From positions 1 through 28,098 of the forward strand of contig JAEEXV010000302.1 of assembly GCA_016287975.1 (NCBI GenBank): DNA of 28,098 bases. The letters are read 5' to 3'. Each line of letters starts with the position of its first letter. Within the stretch, counting starts at the first letter, position 1. A model generated the notes under the pieces. It made no database searches, was not told the origin of the DNA, and worked only from the letters and a program-made list of their open reading frames with translations. A program made the position numbers and the translations under genes. Shown here piece by piece: positions 20,817 to 28,098 of the stretch. The stretch comes from Lentisphaeria bacterium (GTDB taxonomy: Bacteria; Verrucomicrobiota; Lentisphaeria; Oligosphaerales; Oligosphaeraceae).

Positions 20817-23800
20817 ATGCGTTTTATGAAACAACTGTCTGCCTTCCTTGCGTTTCTCATGCCGACCGTGCTTTGCGCGGGAATGGACTGGTACACGAAC
20901 TACACCTTCAACGACACGTCGCTGGTGGCGCACTACGACTTCAACGGCGGCGGCCTGCAGGACGGGGTGAGCCGCAAGAGCGTGGCGCCGCAGGGCGCGG
21001 CGTTTGTCGAGGGATGGGTGCCGCAGGACGGCTATGCGCTGGACGGGAAGGGACGGCTTTCGGTCGCGGACGTGCCTGGTTGCGAGCGACGGGGCGACTA
21101 CACGGTCGGCGTCTATGCGCGGGTAGTCGGCGGAGGCGGCTATCTGATCCTGAAGAAGGGTGCGTTCGGCATCAGTTTCAACGACGGGCAGGCGCGCGTC
21201 TATGTGCGGACCGCGAAGCGGGACTTCACGATTCCCGCGGGCGGCTGCGACAGCGGCTGGCACTTCTGGGCGTGGACGGTGGCGGGAAGCCAGGTGTCCA
21301 TCTATCGGGACGGCGTGAAGGTCGGGGGGAGGGCGCTTCCAGAGGCGTCGGCGAGCGGCGGCGAGCCGCTGCTGGTGGGGCATTCGGGCGGCTGGAGCAA
21401 ACTGTCGATCGAGGGGGAGGTGAAGTCGCTGTTCGTGTATTCGCGGGCGCTGTCGCCGAAGGAGCTTGCGGAACTGGGGGCGGCGTTTGCGGCGCGGCGC
21501 CGCCCAGGGCCGTTGAGCGGTCTGGAGTTGTCGCTGCCGATCGGGGCGGGCAACAAGTTCTATGCGGACAACGTGGGATACGAGAAGAAGGAGCAGGCGC
21601 TGCATTTCAACGGAACGGACGCGTGCGCGGTGCTGCCCGACTATCCGCAGCTGCGGGCGCCGAAGGGGCTGACGGTGGGATGCTGGATCAAGCCTGAGAA
21701 GACGATGCCCCGCAAACTGGAGGAGCAGGGCTACATCGTCAGCCACAATTCGGGCGCGCATGCGGGGTGGTGCCTGGGCACCTACTACAACAACGGCCTG
21801 CATGCGAAGGTGGTGACCGACCAGGGGAAGTTCTCGGCGGAGGCGGCGCAGGTGCTCAAGCCCAATGTCTGGCAGCATGTGGCCTTCGGCTGGGACGGCG
21901 CGCGCCTGCAGCTCTTCGTGAACGGCAGGGCGGTCGGCGCGGCGGTGGCGACGAAGGGCGCCTTGAAGCCGCTGGGCGGCCGCGCGGTGGTCGGCCGCGC
22001 GGCGGATCGGAACGGCCTCTATTTCCAGGGGGCGGTCGATGAATTGCGCATCTATGCGGCGGGGCTCCTGCCAGAGGCGGATCCCGAGGCGGGCAGGGAG
22101 GTCGTGACGGCGGCCTCGAACAAGGATCCCTCGCCCGACCCGCGCCATCTGCCGCCGTTCCAGGAGACGGCGGGGCGCGCGCCGCAGCACCGTCCGCTCT
22201 TCGACTTCGAGGACCTGGGCGGCTGGACAGTGCACGCATACAAGAACATCACCTCGGCGGAGTTCGTGCGCAGCCAGGACGATCGGCTGTGGGGGGACTA
22301 CACGGGCAAGTTGACGGTGGCGCTGGGGAGCATCTACGACCCGTCGCGGCGCAGCGTGGCGCTGCGGCCGCCGAAGCCGATAGCGATCACGGAGCCGTTC
22401 GACTATGTGGAGTTGTGGATTTCGGCGCAGAACTGGGCGCAGGGGGTGAACCGCCCGAAGGCGAAGGCGGTCTTCCGCGGGGCGGACGGCGAGCGGCTGG
22501 AGGTGCCGATGGTCTCAGCGGAGCATCCGTTCATCTACTGGAGCGGCTGGAGCCTCGCGATGAAGAAGCTGCCGCGCGCGGTCAAATTGCCCGCGCGCTT
22601 CGAGGAACTGGTCTTCTACGACTTCTCGGGCAGCAAGCCGAATGTACTCTACCTCGACAACCTGGCGGTCTTCCAGATGCCGAAGACGCTGCCGCCTGGC
22701 GTCGAGATCCCGACGTGGGAGCAGGTCGGCATCCAGGGGGCGGCGACGGGCATCGCGCGCCCCGCGGCCTCGACCGCCGAACCCGCGATGGCGCTGCGGC
22801 GGGAGGGGCGCGCGTATTTGTTCCAGGCGGAGAAGCCCGCGGTGGCGTGGCGCTATCTGCCTGGGAGCGGGACGCTCGGCGACCTCACCGTCGCCTTCCA
22901 GGGCGGCAAGGCGATACGGCCTATGCGCGGCGGCGGGTTCCGCTTCGCGACGCCAGAGGGCGCCGACATCCAGCCTGACGACCCGAGACTTTCGGCGCGG
23001 CTGCTGTCGTGCGAGGCGTCGGAGGGCGGCGTCACAAGCCGCTGGCAGTGGAGTTATGGCGGCGTGGCGCTGGAGCGGACGGCCATCACCCTGAAGGGGC
23101 AGGGGCATACGCTGACGGTCGCGCTTTCGAGCGAGGGCGGCGCGGTGCGGGAGGTGGTCTTCGGCGAGGTCGAAGGCTGCGCGGCCCCCGTCGTCTCGAC
23201 GGTTCCGTACTGGGTGACGCGTGGGAGGGACCACACGGATCCAGCCATCCTCTACAGCGAGGGTATGGTGCTTTCGGAGTTCGTGGACATCTACGCGAGC
23301 CGCGGCTCGAAACTGGTCGGCGGCTCGCGGCTGCGGAATGGCGTCGCGATGCTGAACGGCGGCGTCGAATACGGGCGCAAGACGGATGGACGGCGCAATC
23401 CCGTTTCCGAGCTGTTCCACGTCACGGCGTCGGACGAGGTGGCGAAGGCGCTGCCGCACATTCCGAATCCGCCGAACCCGACCAACGCCATCACGCGGGA
23501 CGCGATCTGGATGAGCAACGCCTGGTACGGGCGGATGCCGATGCCGGACTACTTCGACCGCTGCTTCGCGCGGCAGAAACTGCTCTACGACTACGGCCTG
23601 CGCAACCTCTTCGTGCGCGACCACCAGTCGATCGCGCGGCAGTATTCCCCGAAGCGGCGCGGCGGCTACTGTTCGATGATGACCCGCGTCTGCCCCGATC
23701 TGGGGGGCGACGCGGCGGCGGAGGTCTATCTCAGGCGCTGCATCACGGAACTGGGCTACCGCATGGGCTTCTACTCCAACTACACGCTGCTCGACGTCTG

Positions 23801-25004
23801 CAACCCCGACGAGGCGGGCGACAGCAAGCTGGCGCTGGATTCCAACGGCGACCCGCGCTACGGCTCCAACGAGGCGCGGATGTTCAAGTACGCCTACATC
23901 CTCGGATGCCAGCGGCGGCTCAACGCCATCCTCAGGAAGAAGTTCTCGGCGAACCTGGCCTATCCCGACCAGTTCACCTGCCGCGCGCCGTGGGAATACA
24001 CCGACTTCGACGCGCGCGTGCCCGAGGCGGGCTCCTTCAACCCCGTGCTGCGCGTCTTCGCGGAGTCGATGCTCCAGGAGAAGCGTGATTTCCAGGTGAC
24101 GCTTTCGGAGGGCATCATGCAGTGGCCGCTGGCGGGCTTCGTGGACAGCTACGCTCAGCCAGGCTCGGTGGACGACCCGCTCTTCCCTGAATTCCAGCTG
24201 CGGGAGATCCACCCGCTGGGCAATGACTGCGGCGCGCATCTGAGCCTGGTCAACGACCGCCGCCCAGGCGCGGTCGACCGGCTGTTGACGATGACCCTGG
24301 GCAACGGCAACATCGCGCACATCTACTGCATGGTGGTGGGGGACGGCGCGCCGCTTCGGACGCTGACCTACGCGCACCTCAAGAGCTACTACGCGATGGT
24401 GCAGGCGCAGAAGCACTATGCCGACACGCGGGTCGCGGAGATCCGCTACCACCTCGGTGGCAGGATGCTGACCGCGACGGAGGTGCTCAAGGCGGATGCG
24501 GTGAAGCACGGCCAGGTCTACACGCGCTACGCGAACGGCTTTGAGATCTGGGCGAACGCAAACCCGACGGAGACATGGGAGATCACGGCCGCGGGGCGGA
24601 AGCACCTCTTGCCGCCCTACGGCTACTATCTGTACGGCTCGGGCATGGCCGAGGGCGGCAGCGAACTCGTCGACGGCCGCCGCATCGACTCGCTCCGAGG
24701 CGACCAGTGGCTCTTCGCCAGCGGCGGCGGCAAGCCGCACGACTTCGGCTTCATGCGCTGCCGAGGCGCGTATGCGGTTCGCTGGGAAAAGGGCGTGGTT
24801 GAGGTCATCGGGCTGCCCGAGGCGCTCGACGAGGAGATCGAAGTCGACTTGTCGGCGCTGCCCGTGGCGCCAGGGAAGACGGCGGTCTATCTGGACCACC
24901 AGGGCAGGGCGGTGCGCACCGCGCCCGTGGAGCTCCGCGGCGGCAGGCTGCGGCTGAAGATGGGCGCGGATGCATACAAGGCGCGGGTGCAGGCGGCGGA
25001 ATAG
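20817..25004 (+). CDS. Secreted 1395-aa LamG-containing putative glycoside hydrolase
   Basis: A signal peptide is visible (MRFMKQLSAFLAFL, cleaved near LCAG). Residues about 25-230 and 240-425 are two LamG/concanavalin-like sandwich domains. The second shows HFNGTDACAVLP, GLTVGCWIKP, WQHVAFGWDGARLQLFVNGR and GAVDELRIY. About 430-640 is a further beta-sandwich starting FDFEDLGGWTV. The last 750 residues form a large catalytic-looking module with LRNLFVRDHQSIARQYSP, LGYRMGFYSNYTLLDVCNPD and LAYPDQFTCRAPWEYTDFDA. It ends in a beta-rich tail. The layout recalls large barrel hydrolases such as GH101/GH129, but I cannot assign a family or point to the catalytic acids. The start at 20817 follows a G-run by about 7 nt; 20826 is an alternative. 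Probably a surface or periplasmic glycan-degrading enzyme. Confidence 0.8.
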   Translation: MRFMKQLSAFLAFLMPTVLCAGMDWYTNYTFNDTSLVAHYDFNGGGLQDGVSRKSVAPQGAAFVEGWVPQDGYALDGKGRLSVADVPGCERRGDYTVGVYARVVGGGGYLILKKGAFGISFNDGQARVYVRTAKRDFTIPAGGCDSGWHFWAWTVAGSQVSIYRDGVKVGGRALPEASASGGEPLLVGHSGGWSKLSIEGEVKSLFVYSRALSPKELAELGAAFAARRRPGPLSGLELSLPIGAGNKFYADNVGYEKKEQALHFNGTDACAVLPDYPQLRAPKGLTVGCWIKPEKTMPRKLEEQGYIVSHNSGAHAGWCLGTYYNNGLHAKVVTDQGKFSAEAAQVLKPNVWQHVAFGWDGARLQLFVNGRAVGAAVATKGALKPLGGRAVVGRAADRNGLYFQGAVDELRIYAAGLLPEADPEAGREVVTAASNKDPSPDPRHLPPFQETAGRAPQHRPLFDFEDLGGWTVHAYKNITSAEFVRSQDDRLWGDYTGKLTVALGSIYDPSRRSVALRPPKPIAITEPFDYVELWISAQNWAQGVNRPKAKAVFRGADGERLEVPMVSAEHPFIYWSGWSLAMKKLPRAVKLPARFEELVFYDFSGSKPNVLYLDNLAVFQMPKTLPPGVEIPTWEQVGIQGAATGIARPAASTAEPAMALRREGRAYLFQAEKPAVAWRYLPGSGTLGDLTVAFQGGKAIRPMRGGGFRFATPEGADIQPDDPRLSARLLSCEASEGGVTSRWQWSYGGVALERTAITLKGQGHTLTVALSSEGGAVREVVFGEVEGCAAPVVSTVPYWVTRGRDHTDPAILYSEGMVLSEFVDIYASRGSKLVGGSRLRNGVAMLNGGVEYGRKTDGRRNPVSELFHVTASDEVAKALPHIPNPPNPTNAITRDAIWMSNAWYGRMPMPDYFDRCFARQKLLYDYGLRNLFVRDHQSIARQYSPKRRGGYCSMMTRVCPDLGGDAAAEVYLRRCITELGYRMGFYSNYTLLDVCNPDEAGDSKLALDSNGDPRYGSNEARMFKYAYILGCQRRLNAILRKKFSANLAYPDQFTCRAPWEYTDFDARVPEAGSFNPVLRVFAESMLQEKRDFQVTLSEGIMQWPLAGFVDSYAQPGSVDDPLFPEFQLREIHPLGNDCGAHLSLVNDRRPGAVDRLLTMTLGNGNIAHIYCMVVGDGAPLRTLTYAHLKSYYAMVQAQKHYADTRVAEIRYHLGGRMLTATEVLKADAVKHGQVYTRYANGFEIWANANPTETWEITAAGRKHLLPPYGYYLYGSGMAEGGSELVDGRRIDSLRGDQWLFASGGGKPHDFGFMRCRGAYAVRWEKGVVEVIGLPEALDEEIEVDLSALPVAPGKTAVYLDHQGRAVRTAPVELRGGRLRLKMGADAYKARVQAAE

Positions 25005-25061
25005 GCGCCCGCCCGTGGGGACAGTCGTGGACATCGGAAGAATCATCTGGAGACAAATGGA

Positions 25062-27704
25062 ATGAGTGACATTCAGGCAGTGCTGGAGAATCGGACGGGC
25101 AATCATCTGATGCCGTTCTTGTGGTATGCGGGGGAATCTCCCGAGACGGTGTGCAGGGCGCTGGAGTCCATTCGTTCAAGCGGCATCCGCGGGGTGACGC
25201 TGGAGAACCGCGGCGGCAACTGGTTCAACACGGAACGCTGGTGGACGATGCTGGAACGGGTCTTCGCGAAGGCGGAGGAACTGGGCATGGAGGTGTGGAT
25301 GCTCGACGATTCGCACGTCGCCACCGGCAGCGCGAACGACACCCTGAAACAGCCTGAGAACGCGCGCTTCCGCCCGAAGAACCTGCGGGTCGAGGCGGTC
25401 GATGTCGTCGGGCCGCAGTATGGCGCGCTCTATCTGCCGAATCTGGCCGAGGGGGAGGCCGTGGTCGAGGCAATCGCGTATCGGCGGGACGAGGAGCGCG
25501 GCGTGTGCCTCCGCGGGCCCGTGGAACTCACGGGCTGGGCGGACGGGCTGCTGCCGATCGAGCTGGGCGAGGGGCTGTGGCGCGTCTTCTTCGTCGTGCA
25601 GGCCGCGCCTGAGCGCCAGGGCTTCTGGAGCAACTACATCACGATGCTGTCGAAGGAATCATGCCGCCATTTGATCGACGAGGTGCACGAGAAGATGTAT
25701 GCGCGCTGCGGGCGCCATTTCGGCAAGGTCTTCCGCGGCTTCTTCTCCGACGAGCCTGGCTTCGGCAACTGCAACGGCGAGTACGACGAGCACTTCAAGA
25801 ACAACCGCCTGGGCAATCTGAAGCAGCTGGTGGCGTGGTGGGAGGACATGCCAGGGCGGCTGGCGGCGGAACTGGGCGAGGACCTTGAGGCTGTGCGGCT
25901 GAACCTGCCCGCGCTGTGGGACGCCGTCGAGGGGGAGAGCGAGCGCTACCAGCTCGCCTACATGAATGTCATCACGCGGCTGTGGCGCGACAACTTCACG
26001 ATGCCCATCGGCGACTGGTGCCGCGCGCACGGCGTCGAATACATCGGGCATTATGTCGAGGACGAGACCGCGCATCTCCACATGGGCTTCGGCTGCGGCC
26101 ATTTCATGCGGACGATGGACGGGCAGGACATGGCGGGCATCGACTTCGTCCTGAACGAGATGACGCCTGGCATCACGACCCTCGTCCACACCCGCGGCTT
26201 CGGCAAGGACACCTACGGCCCCTCCGCCTTCTACCAGTATGCCCTGGGGCGGATGGGCTCCTCGCTCGCGAACCACAATCCGCGCATGAAGGGGCGCCTG
26301 ATGGCCGAGGTCATGGGCGGCTATGGGTGGACGGCGGGCCTCGCGGTCATGCGCGCGCTCTTCAACCACAGCCTCGCGAACGGCGTCAACTATTTCGTGC
26401 CGCACGCCTTTTCGATGGTGGTGCCGACCTGCTTCCAGGCGGCCGCGAAGCGCGACGATTCGGACTTCTCGACCTTGCCTCCTGGCTACTGCATGACCTT
26501 CCTGCCGCCGTCGTTCGACGGGGCGGGCTTCAATCCGCAATACCGTGGCTTCGCGCGGCTGGTGGCGCACATCCAGCGCACCGCCGAACTCATGACGGGC
26601 GGCACGCATCTCGCGGATGCGGCGGTCTTCTACAATGCGGAGTGCGACTGGATGGACGCGGGGACGCAGGACATCTCGGAGGTCGCGATGGCGCTCACGC
26701 GCGGCAACCTCGACTTCGACTTCCTCTCGCTCGACATGCTTCACAACGCGGAAGTGCGGGACGGGCGGCTCTGGGAGAGCGGCGTCTCGTTCAGCTGCCT
26801 GGTGCTGCCTGGGACGGCGGTGATTCCCGCGGAACTGCTCAATCTGCTGGAGCGGTTCGCGGACGCGGGGCTGCCAGTGGTGATGACGGACCAGCGGCCG
26901 AAGCGGACGGAGAAGGGGGCGGACCTGCGGCTGGCGGACGCGCGGTTTCGGCTGGTTCCGTCGGCGGAACTGGCCTCCTGCGTCAAGGGAATCTGCGCGC
27001 CGCATCTGCCGATGGCGGCGGCTCCCGACCTGCGCTTCTACTGCCTGCGGATGGCGGACGGCACGGAGCGCGTCCTTTTCCTCAACGAGGGGATGCACGA
27101 AGTGGAGACGGTTGTCGGAAAGCCCGTCGCGGGCGCGGTGGCGCTCTACGATCCGTGGACGAACCGTTGTTTCCGACCAGAGGAGACTGCGGCGGGCGTG
27201 CGCCTGAAGCTGCGCCCGCAGCAGTTGCTGGTGCTCTGCTTCGGCGTGGAGCCAGCCGACGCCCCCGCCTTCCGCTATGATTTGCCGCCCCTGGCGGAGA
27301 TGCCGCTGGAATACACGCTCCACGCCCGAGGCGCGGGCGAGACGGAGAAGCGCCTCGTCGGCAAAGGCACGGCGGAGGCCCTCCAGCGCATCCTGCGACA
27401 GGAGACCCGCGCCTGCGCGGAGTATTTCTACGAGGCGGAGATGGACTGCGACCGCGATTGCGAAGTGCTGCAGGTGCCCGCGACAGGCGACTGCACGACG
27501 CTCCTCGTCAACGGCGAGGAGGTCGGCACGGACTTCGGGACGCCGTGCGTCTTCGACGTGCGGGGGCTGCTGAAGGCGGGGCGGAACCGCATCGCGATTG
27601 TGACGGCGGACAACCCCTCCTACGCAGACCGCTTCCCGCTTTCCTACGGCCAGAAGATGCCGTTGCAGCCGCATGGCATCGTGAAGGCCATCCGTCTGGG
27701 TTGA
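25062..27704 (+). CDS. GH106/GH2-related cytoplasmic glycosyl hydrolase (880 aa)
   Basis: No signal peptide is present, so it should act in the cytoplasm. The N-terminal region has a barrel look: LMPFLWYAGESPE, SSGIRGVTLENRGGNWF and AEELGMEVWMLDDSHVATG (residues about 70-90). A probable catalytic strand, GFFSDEPGFGNC, is near residue 229. Then come YIGHYVEDETAHLHMGF, NPRMKGRLMAEVMGGYGW (about 405-422), a GATase-like segment (VFYNAECDW, FDFLSLDMLH, VLPGTAVIPAELL), and a C-terminal jelly-roll after about 760 (LLVNGEEVGTDFG, IAIVTADNPSY). This organisation resembles the large GH106 (alpha-L-rhamnosidase) and related GH2-like proteins of gut bacteria. The specificity is not provable. GGAG lies about 10 nt upstream of the start. 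It is separated from the LamG-hydrolase gene by 57 bp and is probably co-transcribed. Confidence 0.8.
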   Translation: MSDIQAVLENRTGNHLMPFLWYAGESPETVCRALESIRSSGIRGVTLENRGGNWFNTERWWTMLERVFAKAEELGMEVWMLDDSHVATGSANDTLKQPENARFRPKNLRVEAVDVVGPQYGALYLPNLAEGEAVVEAIAYRRDEERGVCLRGPVELTGWADGLLPIELGEGLWRVFFVVQAAPERQGFWSNYITMLSKESCRHLIDEVHEKMYARCGRHFGKVFRGFFSDEPGFGNCNGEYDEHFKNNRLGNLKQLVAWWEDMPGRLAAELGEDLEAVRLNLPALWDAVEGESERYQLAYMNVITRLWRDNFTMPIGDWCRAHGVEYIGHYVEDETAHLHMGFGCGHFMRTMDGQDMAGIDFVLNEMTPGITTLVHTRGFGKDTYGPSAFYQYALGRMGSSLANHNPRMKGRLMAEVMGGYGWTAGLAVMRALFNHSLANGVNYFVPHAFSMVVPTCFQAAAKRDDSDFSTLPPGYCMTFLPPSFDGAGFNPQYRGFARLVAHIQRTAELMTGGTHLADAAVFYNAECDWMDAGTQDISEVAMALTRGNLDFDFLSLDMLHNAEVRDGRLWESGVSFSCLVLPGTAVIPAELLNLLERFADAGLPVVMTDQRPKRTEKGADLRLADARFRLVPSAELASCVKGICAPHLPMAAAPDLRFYCLRMADGTERVLFLNEGMHEVETVVGKPVAGAVALYDPWTNRCFRPEETAAGVRLKLRPQQLLVLCFGVEPADAPAFRYDLPPLAEMPLEYTLHARGAGETEKRLVGKGTAEALQRILRQETRACAEYFYEAEMDCDRDCEVLQVPATGDCTTLLVNGEEVGTDFGTPCVFDVRGLLKAGRNRIAIVTADNPSYADRFPLSYGQKMPLQPHGIVKAIRLG

Positions 27705-27770
27705 CGGGGCATCGCCTGTCCGCAGGTGGCCTCATGCGCCAATCTGCGTGAAGATGCTTTTTTCCCCATG

Positions 27771-27953
27771 TGCTATGTTCACCAAGAGGGTCGGTAAAAC
27801 CGCCATTTCGGGAAGCAAGGCGACTTCATGAAATCTGGCAATGCGCGGCCGCCGTGGAGGAGTGCGGCATTCCTGCCCAGGGAAGCCCCCGCAAGGGGGC
27901 GCCGGAGCATAGCCAGGGGGGGAGCGAGCCGCGAAGCGGCGAGCGGAACCCCT
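27771..27953 (-). repeat. Dispersed modular repeat, copy 2
   Basis: Read on the minus strand it begins with the GCTCGCCGCTTCGCGGCTC hairpin, then CCCTGGCTATGCTCC, CCCCCTTGCGGGGG, GCCGCGCATTGCCAG and GAAGTCGCCTTGCTTCCC, and ends CCCTCTTGGTGAACATAGCA. Its two halves match 7361-7581 (ends and hairpins) and 7665-7751 (the AAGGCGACTTC block). Positions 27705-27770 contain only a short T-run (27758-27763) without a clear hairpin. Confidence 0.85.
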
Positions 27954-27983
27954 GGAATGTGAGTTTTGCAAGAGATTATAGCA

Positions 27984-28098
27984 CTAACCCTTGATTCCAA
28001 CAGCCTCGGCGAACTCCTTCCTGCGCTCCTTTGGGAGCAGTCTCAGCGGCACGGGAAGGCGAAACTCCTTGAACACATCGACCTGGCGTCCGACGATC
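27984..28098 (-). CDS. 3' end of an unidentified gene (partial)
   Basis: The minus strand is open from the window edge to a TAG at 27984-27986. It encodes 37 residues with normal protein character: GRQVDVFKEFRLPVPLRLLP and then KERRKEFAEAVGIKG. The segment is basic and amphipathic, and too short to assign. Its stop lies 30 bp from the repeat copy ending at 27953. The other frames here contain stops or unlikely composition. Confidence 0.45.
   Translation of the reverse strand, partial: IVGRQVDVFKEFRLPVPLRLLPKERRKEFAEAVGIKG

Noticed and set aside
15643..27674. Very long minus-strand open frames beneath the transketolase, ADH and hydrolase genes
   Set aside because: Arg/His/Leu/Pro/Ala-rich shadow sequence with no motifs, fully covered by well-supported plus-strand genes.

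Overview
The window is GC-rich bacterial DNA with a strong G/C bias at third codon positions. This makes most of the long antisense reading frames shadows of real genes. Very large secreted or cytoplasmic glycoside hydrolases, a sulfatase-modifying-factor (FGE-like) lipoprotein, a stand-alone ASRT-type sugar sensor, a split transketolase and an EutH-like permease together suggest an anaerobic, glycan-degrading member of the PVC group. Lentisphaerota (Victivallis-like) or Kiritimatiellota is my best guess. That assignment is inference; no rRNA or other marker gene is present.

Layout. 1-6.2 kb: a minus-strand cluster of SGNH hydrolase, giant secreted GH42-like hydrolase, catalytically degenerate M24 peptidase and ASRT-type sensor. 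6.2-9.7 kb: a low-density accessory island. It holds an unknown 266-aa protein, a tiny membrane-protein cassette, an IS200/IS605 transposase remnant, two other gene fragments, dispersed palindromic repeats and an isolated CRISPR-like repeat. 9.7-11.1 kb: a GH39-like glycosidase (minus). 11.1-11.9 kb: a second CRISPR-like remnant and a 202-bp element with 13-bp inverted ends. 11.9-13.2 kb: an FGE/C-type-lectin-fold lipoprotein whose C-terminus looks like a diversity-generating retroelement variable region, followed by four hairpins with 4-nt loops. 13.3-14.6 kb: tRNA-Glu(CTC) and a ROK repressor whose 3' end overlaps the tRNA. 14.7-17.4 kb: a 9-bp minisatellite, a promoter with a palindromic operator, and an operon of split transketolase plus SDR dehydrogenase. 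17.4-19.5 kb: EutH-like permease and a C-terminally anchored unknown protein (minus). 19.6-27.7 kb: iron-dependent alcohol dehydrogenase, a 1395-aa secreted LamG-hydrolase and an 880-aa cytoplasmic GH106-like hydrolase (plus). 27.7-28.1 kb: another copy of the dispersed repeat and the 3' end of a minus-strand gene.

How the genes fit together: secreted enzymes would attack complex glycans, cytoplasmic glycosidases (GH39-like, GH106-like) would finish oligosaccharides, and the ROK repressor probably controls the transketolase/SDR operon that takes in an unusual sugar or sugar phosphate. The ADH could dispose of aldehydes or reducing equivalents. The sugars themselves cannot be named from sequence.

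Three signals stand out beyond the genes. The first is strong avoidance of CCGG in the core genes. The second is the candidate DGR target. The third is a modular palindromic repeat family that flanks orphan CRISPR-like repeats. A recurrent -10-like TATATT lies upstream of six transcription units.
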